Shown here piece by piece: positions 53,331 to 63,918 of a stretch of DNA of 64,000 bases. The DNA comes from Anniella stebbinsi (Eukaryota; Chordata; Lepidosauria; Squamata; Anniellidae), in NCBI GenBank assembly GCA_029215795.1, contig JARDYH010000004.1, positions 35,716,001 to 35,780,000 on the forward strand, in the 5' to 3' direction. Made by a program: the position numbers and the translations under genes. The notes under the pieces were generated by a model that saw nothing but the letters and a program-made list of their open reading frames with translations, was not told the origin of the DNA and made no database searches. Numbering within the stretch: the first letter of the stretch is position 1; each line of letters starts with the position of its first letter.

Positions 53331-55025
53331 GCAATCCTAACATTTTTATTTACTTTAGTGTAAGTGCACAGGACTCTGATCTGGATCAAGACCACATTGA
53401 GTGGGTAGTGGCAGATAAACCTTCCCACACAGCCATTTCCCACACAGCCACTTTTTTTCCCTTTTAATATCCCATACACACAAACACATATGCAGAGGTT
53501 AAGAAAGGGGCAGAGACCTCCATTGGGCTCCATCTATTTCCTAAAGCGAGTAAAATCATTTGGATCACCTACGGCGTATTTAGGGCATGTCACGTAATAT
53601 GCCATTTAACCCTTAGACAAGAAAAGGACAATGGTTCAGGTAATCTATTTGGTGGCACAGAACCCCTCTTCTCTGTGAATCTGGTACAGATCTGAGCATT
53701 AGAAAAAGAGCTTCAGTGTACCTAACTAAGAGAGGAAGGCAATCTGCCTGTTTGGCTCTTTGTTATTTAGCTCAACTAAAAGAAATGTGATCACTTCCAG
53801 TTGCAAGCCTTGGTCCAGTTTAGCTATCTTACAAGGTCAAACGTTGTACAGGCCTGATGTAGGATAAAGCATGTGTTTTATAAACTTTGCCATACATTAG
53901 AAGGGAGGGGGGACCTGATCTTTGCACATCCCTGCTGCAATAGGTTACCTGATCTGACAACAGCCAAAAATTCTATCAGTAAAACAAAATGACTCGTCTT
54001 TTCAGTGTTTTCAAATCAAGAGGGGCAAGCAAAGGAAGACAAGCAATGAATACGGACACCATCTGCTTGGATGCTCTTTATCCTAAGCCCCATGGAAATA
54101 ACTGCAAACTGCATATAATTACTGCTTTTGCACCTCCCTCATTCATTCATTCATTCATTTCAATGGGGCTTGTGCAGGAGGGAAACATCCCGGTCGGTTG
54201 TGCCCTGTGTCAGGTAGTGGCAGTACTGGGCAATGAGTAAGCTTTCCTCCTGTGACAGGTTGAGTAGTGTACAAAACATATGCCTTGTCCTACATCAGGC
54301 CATCCAAAATGGTGACCCTGTAAGCTAGCCAAGCTGGACAGATGGCCCATCAAGATCATTTCCCACTTCTGATTATGGTGGCCAAATACGTAATACTTCT
54401 AAAGAAAGCAGCCATGAAAATGCAGTCATGCACCTGGTTATCCCAGCTATTTCCGCAAGGATGAAAGAATCTCTTTGCTCTAGGGTAGGAGCTAATTGCT
54501 TGCAGCAATCAGGAAGGAAGATTTGATGGCTATTATCTTAGCATGAATAGCTGCAAACACTCTTCCTAATGTGGAATTGTGTGTAGAGGACTCTGTGTTC
54601 TTTCTCTCCTATATACATATTTATGGGCAGATCCATATGGATGTTCCAGAGCCCAAACGTATGATTGATGTTCCTGAATCATCCTTGACCTTTCTGCTTG
54701 TCCAATTAGCTTTGCTGTAGGGGAAATCATGGCCCATTGCTATGCTGACCCAACTGCCTACTCTGTGGAGTCACTTGTCTCATCTCTATGCAGAATCTCA
54801 TTCACAGTCTTATCATTGCCATCACAGCAAATTGGAGAGCACCTTGCAGCTGCTTCCCTCTAGATTCTGGAGTGCCTAATGCACAATAGCATGATGAGGA
54901 ATGGAACAGGAGCCAAACCAAAGCAGTTGGCAAGCCAAAATGTGTAAGGATGCAAATAAAAGAATAACATTGCCTTTCATATTTCTGCACGCCGTTATCA
55001 AGGCACAGCCCTTTCAGGCTCCAAT
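53331..55025. other. Unassigned non-coding stretch
   Basis: Short (CATT)n at 54140-54159. No exon or named repeat recognised. Confidence 0.5.
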
Positions 55026-55105
55026 AGTTAAGGCTGCGATGTGAGGCTCGCAAAACTTCTATTGTACCAGTGTCAGGAACAAATAGATACTTGACCCATT
55101 CATAC

Positions 55106-55218
55106 TTGTTTACAGCTTGATTCTTGGGTTTAAGCCTGTTTAGTCTCATTGATTTCAGTTTGATTAATTGGCTTAGATCTACTTCCTGTTGGCTTAATTG
55201 GGTACGAATCAAGCTGCT
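55106..55218. mobile_element. Foldback element (GCTTGATTC...GAATCAAGC)
   Basis: CAGCTTGATTCTTGGG is mirrored by TACGAATCAAGCTG, with AAGCCTGTTTAG...TTGGCTTAATTGG inside. Unnamed. Confidence 0.55.
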
Positions 55219-55659
55219 AAAGTCCGTTTTACGCTCTCCTTATACCTTTAACCCCAACCAGCTCTAAAAATTGAGCACTGAGTTTTCCTATGGGACAGAT
55301 TAATCTATGGCAATTCAGGCTAATTCCAGAGCTCCCTTCCATTTGTAAAATTATTATAAATCAACTGCATGTAGAATTCATAGATTTTTCACTACTTTGA
55401 TTCCATGACTTAATATGCCCTAAAGCAAGCCACAAAATATTTTCACACACTCAGCTAATTAAGATGAGTTGGGAACAATTGGAAACATATTCTACATGAG
55501 GATCAGCTTTCTTGGATGGGAGAATTTATGATTTGCTCATGAAATCAAGCAGATGTCCTACTGAGATTTCAAAGGGGGATGACCAAAATGTTGTGGCTTA
55601 AATCTATGTGGTATTTTGAATTGACTATTCCTGTTCATAAGTCTCTTGGGATGCCATAG

Positions 55660-55708
<49 letters not shown>

Positions 55709-55749
55709 TCTCTCTCCCTCTGTCTCCCTCTGTCTCTCTCTCCCTCTGT
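55660..55749. repeat. (CT)n microsatellite next to the DLGAP4 acceptor
   Basis: About 90 bases of nearly uninterrupted CT, broken by a few CTGT and CCCT variants. It lies in the intron 91 bases before the splice acceptor. On the + strand it is pyrimidine-only over long runs. Confidence 0.95.
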
Positions 55750-55820
55750 GTGTGTTTGGTAGTATTGTATATTAGATTGCTGGATAGAAAGGTATTAAGA
55801 AAGCACTTACCAATCTTTGT

Positions 55821-55840
55821 CTTGGTTTTTTTGGCTCCAG
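55821..55840 (+). promoter_or_regulatory. 3' splice acceptor of the DLGAP4 coding exon
   Basis: A pyrimidine-rich run (CTTGGTTTTTTTGGCTCCAG) ends in AG directly before the 96-base 5' UTR of the coding exon. This is a standard acceptor, and it means at least one non-coding exon and the promoter lie upstream, inside or outside the window. Confidence 0.75.
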
Positions 55841-56890
55841 GACAATTTCCCAATGGAGAGAGAGTGACCAAGGAACAGGATTGAAGTATCCTCAACGCCA
55901 TCTTCCAGAAGCAATGCTCTAGGAAACCCTAGCACCATGAAGGGGTTAGGAGATAACAGAAGCCGCCATCTCTCCGATAACCTCGATTCTCCTCAAGACT
56001 CTCTTTATACCGCCCAAGACAGGAACCCTTATCTCCTCAGCCCCACAGACTCCTACACAATGGACCCTCGATTCCCTGCTCCAAACTCCCTCCACAGTGA
56101 TTGCCTCCTTCCACTCAACAACCAGATTTCCAATAGCAGCACATTTCCACGGATCCATTACAACTCCCACTTTGAGGTGCCAGACGAGAATCCCTTCCCA
56201 AGCCATGCCCAAGCCACTAAGATCAACAGGCTCCCTGCCAACCTGCTAGACCAGTTTGAGAAACAACTACCCATCCACAGAGATGGCTTTAGCACTCTCC
56301 AGTTCCAGAGAAGCTCCGACGCCAAACACCGGAGCGAGAGCCCCGGGAGGATCCGGCACTTGGTTCACTCAGTCCAAAAACTTTTTGCCAAGTCACAATC
56401 TCTGGAGGGTGCCTCCAAAGGCAGCCTGAATGGCAAGAAAGGTGCTGAGGACTCAAAGCAGAACCGCAGGAGCAAGAGTAAGGACCGGGCAAAAACCACT
56501 GAAACTAAACGCAGGACCAGATCCAACATATCAGGCTGGTGGAGCTCAGATGATAATCTGGACAGCGACACCTGCAACTATCGTAACCCTATGGGCCTCA
56601 TGACCCTTGGCAGGCAGCCTGATCACAGCCAGCCGAGGTACTTCATGCATGCTTACAACACAATCAGCGAACACATGCTGAAATCCTCCAAGAGCAATAA
56701 TGACCTCAAGGTCACCCCCTGCACCAATATCCCCATCAGCAGCGAGTCCAACTACATCAAAAGAGGCTCCTGGTCCACGCTCACGCTTAGCCATGCCCGG
56801 GAAATGTGCCAAAAGGCTTCCGCTACCATCGACAGAGCTCTGCTGAAATCCAAGTCCTGCCATCAAGATTTAGCCTATCAGTACTTGCAG
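55841..56890 (+). other. DLGAP4: DLGAP4 first coding exon (5' UTR plus CDS)
   Basis: The exon begins after a splice acceptor: a T-rich tract followed by CCAG at 55837-55840. It has 96 bases of 5' UTR, then the start codon at 55937, and ends at the CAG|GTGGGT donor at 56890/56891. The start context (AGCACC before ATGA) is favourable. The coding part is 954 bases, so the next exon continues in phase 0. No upstream exon is identified with confidence. A 90-bp CT tract ends about 91 bases before the acceptor. An in-frame stop at 56939 means intron retention would add 16 residues and end translation. Confidence 0.88.
55937..56890 (+). CDS. DLGAP4: DLGAP4 (SAPAP4) N-terminal coding segment, 318 codons, partial gene
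   Basis: Discs-large-associated proteins are postsynaptic density scaffolds that link the guanylate-kinase domain of PSD-95-type MAGUKs to SHANK proteins at excitatory synapses. The segment starts MKGLG, usual for the family. Visible landmarks are the INRLPANLLDQFEKQLP block at residues 96-112, SPGRIRHLVHSVQKLFAKS at 135-153, a basic Lys/Arg-rich stretch at about 176-197, GWWSSDDNLD at 200-209, PRYFMHAYNTIS at 233-244 and a closing LAYQYLQ. I choose DLGAP4 over DLGAP1-3 from memory of the human proteins: LMTLGRQ, SQPRYFMHAYNTIS, KRGSWSTLTLSHA and HYNSHFEVP fit DLGAP4 best, and DLGAP3 lacks these blocks. The C-terminal GKAP homology domain and the PDZ-binding end must lie beyond the window. 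The reading frame is intact, with no stop or frameshift. The family is reliable; the paralogue call is strong but unaligned. Confidence 0.9.
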
Positions 56891-57130
56891 GTGGGTGCTG
56901 TGCTCGGGGAGCTTCCTTCCAGCTGCATGCATGTTTTATAAAGGGCATTCTGATGCAGTGTGGCCAGGAGTGTGTTTTGCAGGAAAGTTATGGGGTTGTA
57001 GCTAAATAAATAATTCATCCTTTGTATCCATTAATTCAAGCCATCCTACACTGTTGTTGCCTTGGCAGAAATAGAGCTAGATGGGAAATTTACAATTGAA
57101 ACCTGTATATTAAGTTTGGAATCATGAAAA
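56891..57130 (+). other. Start of the intron after the DLGAP4 coding exon
   Basis: GTGGGT donor; an in-frame stop at 56939. The intron runs to the window end at 64000 without a further exon that I can recognise. Confidence 0.7.
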
Positions 57131-57142
57131 GAATTTCTAGTC

Positions 57143-57274
57143 CAGCTTTCCCCAGCCTGGTGCTTTCTAGATGTGTTGGACTACAACTACCATCATCCCC
57201 AGCCAGCTGGGTGATGTCAGGATGATGGAAGTTCAACCCAACACATCTGGAGGGCACCAAGTTGGAGAAGGCTC
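57143..57274. mobile_element. Palindromic hAT-like MITE, perfect 8-bp duplication
   Basis: 132 bp flanked by TTCTAGTC (57135-57142 and 57275-57282). Arms CAGCTTTCCCCAGCCTGG and CCAAGTTGGAGAAGGCTC; inner ATGTGTTGGACTACAACTAC and AAGTTCAACCCAACACAT. Confidence 0.88.
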
Positions 57275-57384
57275 TTCTAGTCTGATGCCTAGAATGAATG
57301 CAGCCGTTGCTGCAATAACTACTGAACGAGTATTTTGATGCTAAGCACGTGGAGGTCCAGACAGCAAAGGAGAATAATAACTAA

Positions 57385-57510
57385 CAGCCTGATCAGGGTG
57401 CCTGTCCTGTTTAAAGCAGTGGAGTAGGACTGAGCCACAACTAACTGAAACTCCATTGACTTCAATGAGGTATAGTCATTGCTAGCTTTTGCAGGATTGT
57501 GCTTATTAAG
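57385..57510. mobile_element. Decayed MITE, GTTGCAATCCTA-related
   Basis: GAGTAGGACTGAGCC, AACTCCATTGACTTCAATGAGG and GCAGGATTGTGC fit the palindromic family with its ATTGACTTCAAT core. Confidence 0.5.
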
Positions 57511-57574
57511 GTTGGAGGATTGGGCATGTTAGTTCATTAACGGTGTTTTGCTAGAGCATATTGCTTCAGAGCTG

Positions 57575-57905
57575 GGTGTTGAACATCACATCTGTGGACC
57601 AAATCTGGCCTGGGATTCTCTGCATGGCCATGCCTCTTCCCCTGGCCACACACCTTTCCCCCCATGCCTGTCATTTGTTGGTTTCCCAGCTGTTGCGTGT
57701 TTCTCCCCTCCCCTCCCCTGTTCTAAAAGTTGAAATGCCTCTCCTGAAGCTTAATTACTGGCAGTAAAAGCTTTAAACTAAAAGATGCTGGCACTTTGGC
57801 CCCACCCCATTTTGTCTTTGGCTCCACCCACCACTGTACTGTAATCACTGAGAGTTTCTCCAAAATTGCATTTGGCCCTCAGACTGAAAGAGGTTTGATA
57901 GTCCT
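57575..57905 (+). mobile_element. hAT relic, CAGGGGTGGGGAACC family, nearly complete
   Basis: GTTGAACATCACATCTGTGGACCAAATCTGGCC, ATTTGTTGGTTTCCC, TCTAAAAGTTGAAATGCCTCTCC, CTTAATTACTGGCAGTAAAAGC, CACCCATTTTG-type block, TTTGGCCCTCAGACTGAAAGAGG. Uninterrupted; a good reference for the split copies at 39.0 and 52.5 kb. Confidence 0.75.
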
Positions 57906-57974
57906 GCCTTAGAGGATGTATTGTTATTAGACTCAGATTTCGCTACAGTAAAAAGGTCAAATTCAGGATCGAAC

Positions 57975-58386
57975 TAAGAGCTCCTTCAGACGAGCATTTT
58001 AAAAGCAAGCTGGTGACTGGCCACTCATGGATCTTCGCGGGTCATTTTGACGACACCGTGTTCCTCCTGTGCGTCTGCTGCTCGTCTCCTACTCCTTCCG
58101 CCATTTTTTTATTATAAACTAATCTTCATTAAACATGACTCTTCTGAGCTATGACTTTATTTGCCACAGTTTCCTGCTGTGTGCAGGAGAGGTTTCACTA
58201 CAAAATGCCCACTAGAGGGTGCTGTCCCTCTACTCTGAATGGGCCATGTGGTCACTTCTCTTCCTGTTCTCTTCCTTGGTGTAATTGTAGCTCCTTGCAG
58301 AAGCGGAAGAGATGCAGGTTCAGAGCCAACGGTAAGGGAATGCAATCCTTCCCCCCCCCCCCGCCGCCCGTCTGAAGGAGCTCTTA
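57975..58386. mobile_element. DNA element with 18-bp terminal inverted repeats
   Basis: TAAGAGCTCCTTCAGACG at the left is the exact inverse of CGTCTGAAGGAGCTCTTA at the right. Interior shared with 17805-18096. The target duplication is not clear: GATCGAAC before, GTTTCCAT after. C-run at 58351-58362. Confidence 0.85.
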
Positions 58387-58840
58387 GTTTCCATCTAGCA
58401 CCTTCACATTGTTGCATCACTCTTGAAGGCCCAAGGAGAGCTGTTTCCCTGTAGTAACACAAGAACAACTGGCCCTGGCGTGGACATTTTCCACTGAGAG
58501 TTGTCATGCGTCAGGCAATGCTGCACATTACAGCAGGGTACAAGGAGTTACCTCGAGGAAGGAGCTCACCACAGAAATCAGTTAACATGGAGACTGGGTC
58601 TAGTCTCCTGAGGACATATTTCTTGCATGAATTACTGTGCTTTATATGAGAAATGTAGTCCAATAGGCATAAGAGCCAGTAGGAGAAAAGTAAGCAGGGA
58701 CGTCTGCAATGCAATACAGAGAACAGAGGTTTTATATGGGTTTTGTAGAAAAGGACTTTTCTGACAAGGACATTTGTCATGCTGTAAAGCCACCATGGGT
58801 GAGAAAAACTGCACCCAGCAGAATTTCTGTTTATGCAACT
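58387..58840. other. Unassigned intronic stretch
   Basis: No exon or named repeat recognised. The 173-codon minus-strand frame over 58511-59032 runs into the MITE at 58848 and has no domain. Confidence 0.5.
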
Positions 58841-58847
58841 ATTGAAA

Positions 58848-58980
58848 ATGAGGGATGGATCCAGACTTAGTATGTTGTATGTAGACACATTGGAATCAGT
58901 GGGACTTACATTCGTCATGACTAAAGTAAGTCCCATTAATTCCAGTGGGTCCACTCCAAGTATAAGTCTGGATCCAACTC
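58848..58980. mobile_element. Palindromic MITE (GGATCCAGACTTAG)
   Basis: GGATCCAGACTTAGTATG is mirrored by AAGTATAAGTCTGGATCC; inner TCAGTGGGACTTACATT against AAGTAAGTCCCATTAATTCC. Confidence 0.8.
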
Positions 58981-59261
58981 CTTGTCTTCTGTTGTGTCTG
59001 GTCACACTGCCAAGATCCTCAAAACTTGTCAACTATAACACTCTCTAAAGGTATTACAACAGCTTACGTAACATGTTTCTGCTGTCAAAAATGGCAGCCA
59101 CATGTTTGTTCTCCCTCTTCCCCCCATTCCATTTTCTAAATAATGAAATCTAGGATAATTTACCTGATATCAGAACCCTGTGCATTTCCCCATACCTATT
59201 GTCACTGTCATTGGCTGCCAAATAGAGAAACAGGAAAATATGCAAAATTATGACATTAGGA

Positions 59262-59645
59262 GGTGTCTTCATGGTGCAAGGTTGGGGCCACTTCCCTCTC
59301 AAACCCTGTGCTTTCCCTCCTCCGGAGTGGCGTCAGGTAATCCCAATGCCGAGAAGGGAGCATGGGGTTTCTGGGCGGCCATCCAGGGACCAGAGCTGCC
59401 CCGTCTTCTTCCTGGTGGAAGGTGACCAATCGCAGGTTGCCTTCCACCAGGCACTGCCCAGCCACACCTCTACTGTAACTTTGGAGCAAGGCGAGGGATT
59501 GTCTTGACGCCATCTTGCACATCTTTGCCTCGCTCTGGAGAAAGTCCCTGGCTTTTTTTCTCTGCAGCTTTGGCGGAAAGTCCCAGGGTAGGTATGCAAT
59601 TGCAACAGTGTTGTATAATCAACGCTGCTCCAGCACACGCCTACC
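59262..59645. other. GC-richer block, probable DNA element
   Basis: CCACCAGGCACTGCC and GGTGGAAGGTGACCAATCG form internal inverted pairs (CTGGTGGAAGG / CCTTCCACCAG at about 59410-59450). TATAATCAACGCTGC is the inverse of a block at 29452. No gene. Confidence 0.4.
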
Positions 59646-59687
59646 CTGGGGCTCTCTGAGTGTTTAGACAGCCCCTATGATACAGCT

Positions 59688-59930
59688 AAGGACCAAAACA
59701 GATATCACTTTTAACGTATGCCTAGCAGCTATGTCTTTTTTTTTTCATTTTTACCCTAGAGAAGGTACAAAGAGGCCCACTCCAGATTTTAAAAGCTTCC
59801 AACTCCCCATGTTGAGGTCGTAACACAAATTGGAAGCCTTGCACCTTCTCTAGAGTAAAGATAAAAAAGACATAGCTGCTAGGCAGGCACACATTTAAAA
59901 TAAAGTCTGCTTTGGCCCTTACTTGTCCTT
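59688..59930. mobile_element. Long palindromic MITE
   Basis: TAAGGACCAAAACAG at the left and CTGCTTTGGCCCTTA at the right. Inner arms GCCTAGCAGCTATGTCTTTT and AAAAGACATAGCTGCTAGGC, then CTAGAGAAGGTAC against CACCTTCTCTAG. One of the clearest foldbacks in the window. Confidence 0.82.
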
Positions 59931-60800
59931 CATGTTTACAGAGAGGGAGAGGGAATTAAACATGTGGCTGCCATTTTTGGCAACTGGCACACTTTCTACA
60001 CAACATATAATTCTATGGTAAGAAATAAAAGCTGCTCAAATCTCCCTCAGTGAAACAGCGAAGTGTTTTTGTAAGATATTCCTTTGTTATTAAGGCAGAA
60101 ATCAACCCCAATTTATGCTTGCTAAAGGTAAAGAAGGAATCAAGTCATTTTAACTGCTCGGGAAGCTTCTTGGTGTTGCATTGCACTGACTAGAAAGGGC
60201 CAAGTTGCCTTCTGGGCTGATAAAAGCACACATTAGCAGTGAAAAAAGCTTGGGACCTTTCAAATACCCGTGGTAACTGGAAATGACTTCCAGGAACATC
60301 TCCATTAACTTTGTATGTCAGTGTGATTTTATTGAAGAGATTTAGTGTTTGAAAGCGCATTCAATGAAATTACAGAAGTAAAAAGTGAAGATGCAGGAAC
60401 ACACATTTAATGAGCCGCTAAAGCCTTTCCCTACCAAATATGCTGGAGCAGCCATTTGTAACTATGGAATCCCTTATGAGCTTTTGACATGATGGCTGTG
60501 GCGTTTCCTGTCAAGTTACATGCACTATTACCCAAAATGTTCTTCCCTGTCCACTGAAAATATACTTATCAAAAATCAAAAGACCATGTTTTCATTATGT
60601 GAGACACATCCAATTGCTTTAAAGACATGGCAAACAGCTATTTCTTTTCTTTATTTACTCTAGAATAAGTGCAGGGCCCCCAATCTGAATTGAAACCCTA
60701 GGGTGGTGGGTAGGGAGGGTTTTACCCTTTTCCCCCCACTGTGGTGCTGATCCAATTTGCGGTGTGGAGGGGAATGCCAGTCAAATACTGATTGATGTAA
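59931..60800. other. Unassigned intronic stretch
   Basis: No exon or named repeat recognised. Confidence 0.5.
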
Positions 60801-60805
60801 GGATG

Positions 60806-60930
60806 GATAACTTCTGGCCCTCTAGATGTTTTTTTTTCCTACAGCTCCCATCATTTCTCACCATTAGTTATGATGGCTGGGGCTGGTGGAACTTCTAGGC
60901 CAAAACATCTGGAGTGCCAGATGTTGCCTA
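60806..60930. mobile_element. Palindromic MITE (CCTCTAGATG family)
   Basis: CTTCTGGCCCTCTAGATG and CATCTGGAGTGCCAGATG around CTCCCATCATTTCTCACC and GGCTGGGGCTGGTGG. Related to 57143-57274 by wording. Confidence 0.65.
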
Positions 60931-61149
60931 CTTCTGCATTACAACATTGCAGTGTCCCCATGTCCACACACAGCACAAGTAAATATCCTTTGCCCCAAAT
61001 TGGAAATATATAGGTATAGATATTTAGCAAGGACTGGTTATGGGAAGGGATTAAAACGAAAGCATATTCTTACAAACAGAATGCATTACTGGAATAAACT
61101 ACTCGTTGGTATATGATTGCTTCTTTTTAAAACTTACTGTATTATAGAG

Positions 61150-61238
61150 GCTACTGCTGCAATTCTGTACCCACTTAGCTGGGAAGAAGACCCCTTCAAC
61201 TCATGTCAAAGTAGACATGAATTAGGACTACACTGTAA
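61150..61238. mobile_element. Decayed MITE, GTTGCAATCCTA family
   Basis: CTGCAATTCTGTACCCACTTAGCTGGGAAG and AAGTAGACATGAATTAGGACT. Partial. Confidence 0.5.
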
Positions 61239-61241
61239 AAT

Positions 61242-61394
61242 AGTGAACTGTGAACCAGATTCTCCTGTTCAAATCCCATCTCTGCTAACCGAGTAGGTGG
61301 CCTTGGGCAACTCATTACCTCTCCGCATCTTTCCTCACTCCATTTGCAATAGAGGATAATAACCCTGAGCTAACTTTAAGTTACAGGCTTTTAA
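61242..61394 (+). mobile_element. MIR/CORE-SINE-like fragment
   Basis: GTTCAAATCCCATCTCTGC, GGTGGCCTTGGGCAACTCATTACCTC and AGAGGATAATAACC follow the MIR order (B box, CORE, 3' part). Confidence 0.6.
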
Positions 61395-61605
61395 GGAAGG
61401 AACATAGGAACCTTATGCCAGGTTACACTATTTGTCCATCTACCCCAGTATTGCTTGATCTGAGGTTCCAGGCAGCGGTCTCTTACAGCTTCAGCTACCT
61501 GATTCTTTTTTATGGGAAGAGGCTAGCGATTGAACCCATGACCTTCTGTATGCAAAACGTGTATCCTACCACTGAGCTACAATCTCTTAGCCTACCACGG
61601 AGCTA
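61395..61605 (-). mobile_element. tRNA-derived SINE
   Basis: On the minus strand: TAGCTCAGTGGTAGG (A box), CAGAAGGTCATGGGTTCAATCG (B box), then a body ending near TAAGGTTCCTATGTTCC. The SINE body beyond the tRNA part and the lack of a clover-leaf end rule out a functional tRNA gene. Confidence 0.75.
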
Positions 61606-63250
61606 TAATCCTGCCCCATAATCCTGCTGTGAGGAATACTATGGTAACATATGCTAAGTGCTTTGAACACTAAAGTACTACATAAGTATCGAGCGCTGAT
61701 GGTCCTGGATTTATATCCTTTGCTTAACACATATAACATGGTTCTGGCTTGGTTCAGCAGCCTATTTAAAGAGAATTGGCCACTTACAATAGATATCTCC
61801 TGAGATAATCAAACAATTACAGATCTGTAGAAAAATGCAAACAGGCAGTCTATCCTCAGGAAGTAATAATCTGAGATGTATTTATGAGAGATACAAACAT
61901 ATTATTAAGGCTGTCTTGGACATCAGTAGAATATTCAGCTTTTGTGCAAATACATTGCGGGGAAACGGTTTGCTTCTACATTCTCGAGGCTTTCCCCTTT
62001 TCATTTCCTGCAAATTGAATTAAGGAGAGGCATCGCTATATTGAGGTCCTATTTAGGAAAAACACCATTGTTTGCATTTTATATTGCTTTTGTATCAAAA
62101 CATTGTAATTACAGCTAAGTACAAAATACTCCCAACTAACTGAAATGCAAGATACGAAGAAGGAGACATCAAGGTCATTTAGAAAACAATTCCCAGCAGA
62201 GTCCTCCTCACTCTGCCTTGTTACTGACATCAATTGGTCAAATCCTCGAAGAGTAAAATAAGTTCTTTATTTTTCAGTGGCCCTTGTTTCTTCCCCTGCT
62301 TGAATAACATAACTAGATTTGCATATAAATTTGTTATGGAATATAGGAAGGAGCCCTGCTCCAAATGCACTGATACTAAAATGTTGGCCAGTGTGATTCC
62401 AAAAGCTTCCAGATCCCAGATAATATACTTTGCTGTGTACGATATACAAAAAGCAAAGGTTTGGGACTACAATGCTCTAGGATAATGGGACCTATACCAT
62501 GTAAATATTTATCTATAAATCTATCTTGGGGAGCTATGATTATGACAGGGCCTAGGACCTACCAATATTTTAATCTGTCCCTGACTGACAGTGGGCAGAG
62601 AAAGGGTATGTCCCTGTTGACTTGTCTCCTCTGCCAAGGACAAGAGCAAAGCAGAAGAGATCCATAGTCTTTGTTTGGTTCTGGTCTTACATTTCATTGC
62701 TTTTCAATTTGTTGCTTTGTGCGCACACTCAAACTCCACTCTAGCAGCCAGAATAGTCGTGCAGTGACTGAAACGACACCTTTCTGCTTCCCAAGGGACG
62801 GCTGTGCCCAGAGCAGTCAGCTAGAAACCTGTAAAAGGAACACAGCGCCACAGTTGTGCATTTCAGGATTATTGATTAAAACTAGAAAAGGATAGGAGGA
62901 GGATAGGAGGAGCATAGCAGAGATCAAGGTGCAGAGCTCACCTTTCCCATTCCAGAGGTCAATGGCATTTAGGTTTGCAGACCTTGTACACTCTAAAATT
63001 ATGAACCAGCAACTGGAAGCACTGATGCGGCAGTAGCTTTGAAAAATCTATTTGTCTTTGGTAGATAAGCATTTTCTCCCTCTTCCCACGCACCCAACTC
63101 TCAAAATCATACAGAATAAACACTGTCAATGTACATGCTGTACCTTTTAAAGGCCATTTTTTTTCAGCTGGGACCTAATCATGAATTATTGGATAAGTAG
63201 AACAGAGCAATGTGGGCTTTGCTTTAATTCACTATAGAAAGGGAGAAATG
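61606..63250. other. Unassigned intronic stretch
   Basis: No exon, RNA or named repeat recognised. Open frames are short. Confidence 0.5.
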
Positions 63251-63259
63251 GAGACTTAG

Positions 63260-63345
63260 GTTGCAATCCTATACTTTCATGGGAGAAAGTCCCATTGAAT
63301 TCAATGAGACTTACTTCCCAGTAGTCATGCATAGGATTGCACTGT
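63260..63345. mobile_element. Palindromic MITE (GTTGCAATCCTA family)
   Basis: GGTTGCAATCCTATAC and CATAGGATTGCACTGT at the ends, with AAAGTCCCATTGAATTCAAT and GAGACTTACTTCCC inside. Well preserved. Confidence 0.8.
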
Positions 63346-63489
63346 CAAAATCTTAATTCAGCTATTACTGTGTGGTGTAGCCTCTTACGCACCACCCAAA
63401 GGACATTGATTTGCATAAAATTTGCATATGCTAATATATAGAAATACATAAAGAATAATTACTATAATGTAAATAGAAATATGATCATC

Positions 63490-63708
63490 CCTCCATAGTG
63501 GCAGAGACTGTGACTGGTGATCTGTGTACCTGCTGATCAGTCTACTATCCAGATGCTAAGTGTTGATAAGCAACTCCAAGGCCCTCACTGCTCTCCTTTC
63601 TTATAGTTCTGTATCTTTACGCAGAACTTTGACTGGACAGCCCTTTAAACAGAGGATACCTTCAAACAGAGGACTGTCTTCTGTAAAATAGGACACCTGA
63701 CCACCCTA
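63490..63708 (+). mobile_element. hAT-like element (ACAGTCCTCTATTTGAA family)
   Basis: GACTGGACAGCCCTTTAAACAGAGGATACC, CTTCAAACAGAGGACTGTC, and a right end GACACCTGACCACCCTA. Matches 41885-42076. Confidence 0.65.
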
Positions 63709-63918
63709 TTAATACACTTAGGAGCAAGTACTACATTTGAGCGAATCAGTTAGAAAGGAATTGTTAAAACAACATAGGAAAGGAAAAGGTGGTGACCATC
63801 ACTGAAAATGGCACTAGAAGTCAACTGGACTGGGAGAAAGTGGCAAAGTATGAGAAAGTAAGAAAGGGGGAGAAACACTCCTTTCTCACCTGAACACCTC
63901 TTCGTAAGATTCTCACAA

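Noticed and set aside
54802..55212. 136-codon minus-strand frame
   Set aside because: No domain recognised. Its N-terminal part overlaps the foldback at 55106-55218. Chance frame is the simplest explanation.
56891..56941. Extension of the DLGAP4 frame by 16 residues to a stop
   Set aside because: It lies beyond a clear CAG|GTGGGT donor and matches no DLGAP sequence; it would appear only with intron retention.
58511..59032. 173-codon minus-strand frame
   Set aside because: It crosses the palindromic MITE at 58848-58980, has no recognisable domain and no splice or promoter support.
61540..61605. tRNA gene on the minus strand (good A and B boxes)
   Set aside because: It continues into a SINE body and has related copies at 1 and 25965; it is a retroposed SINE head, not a functional tRNA gene.
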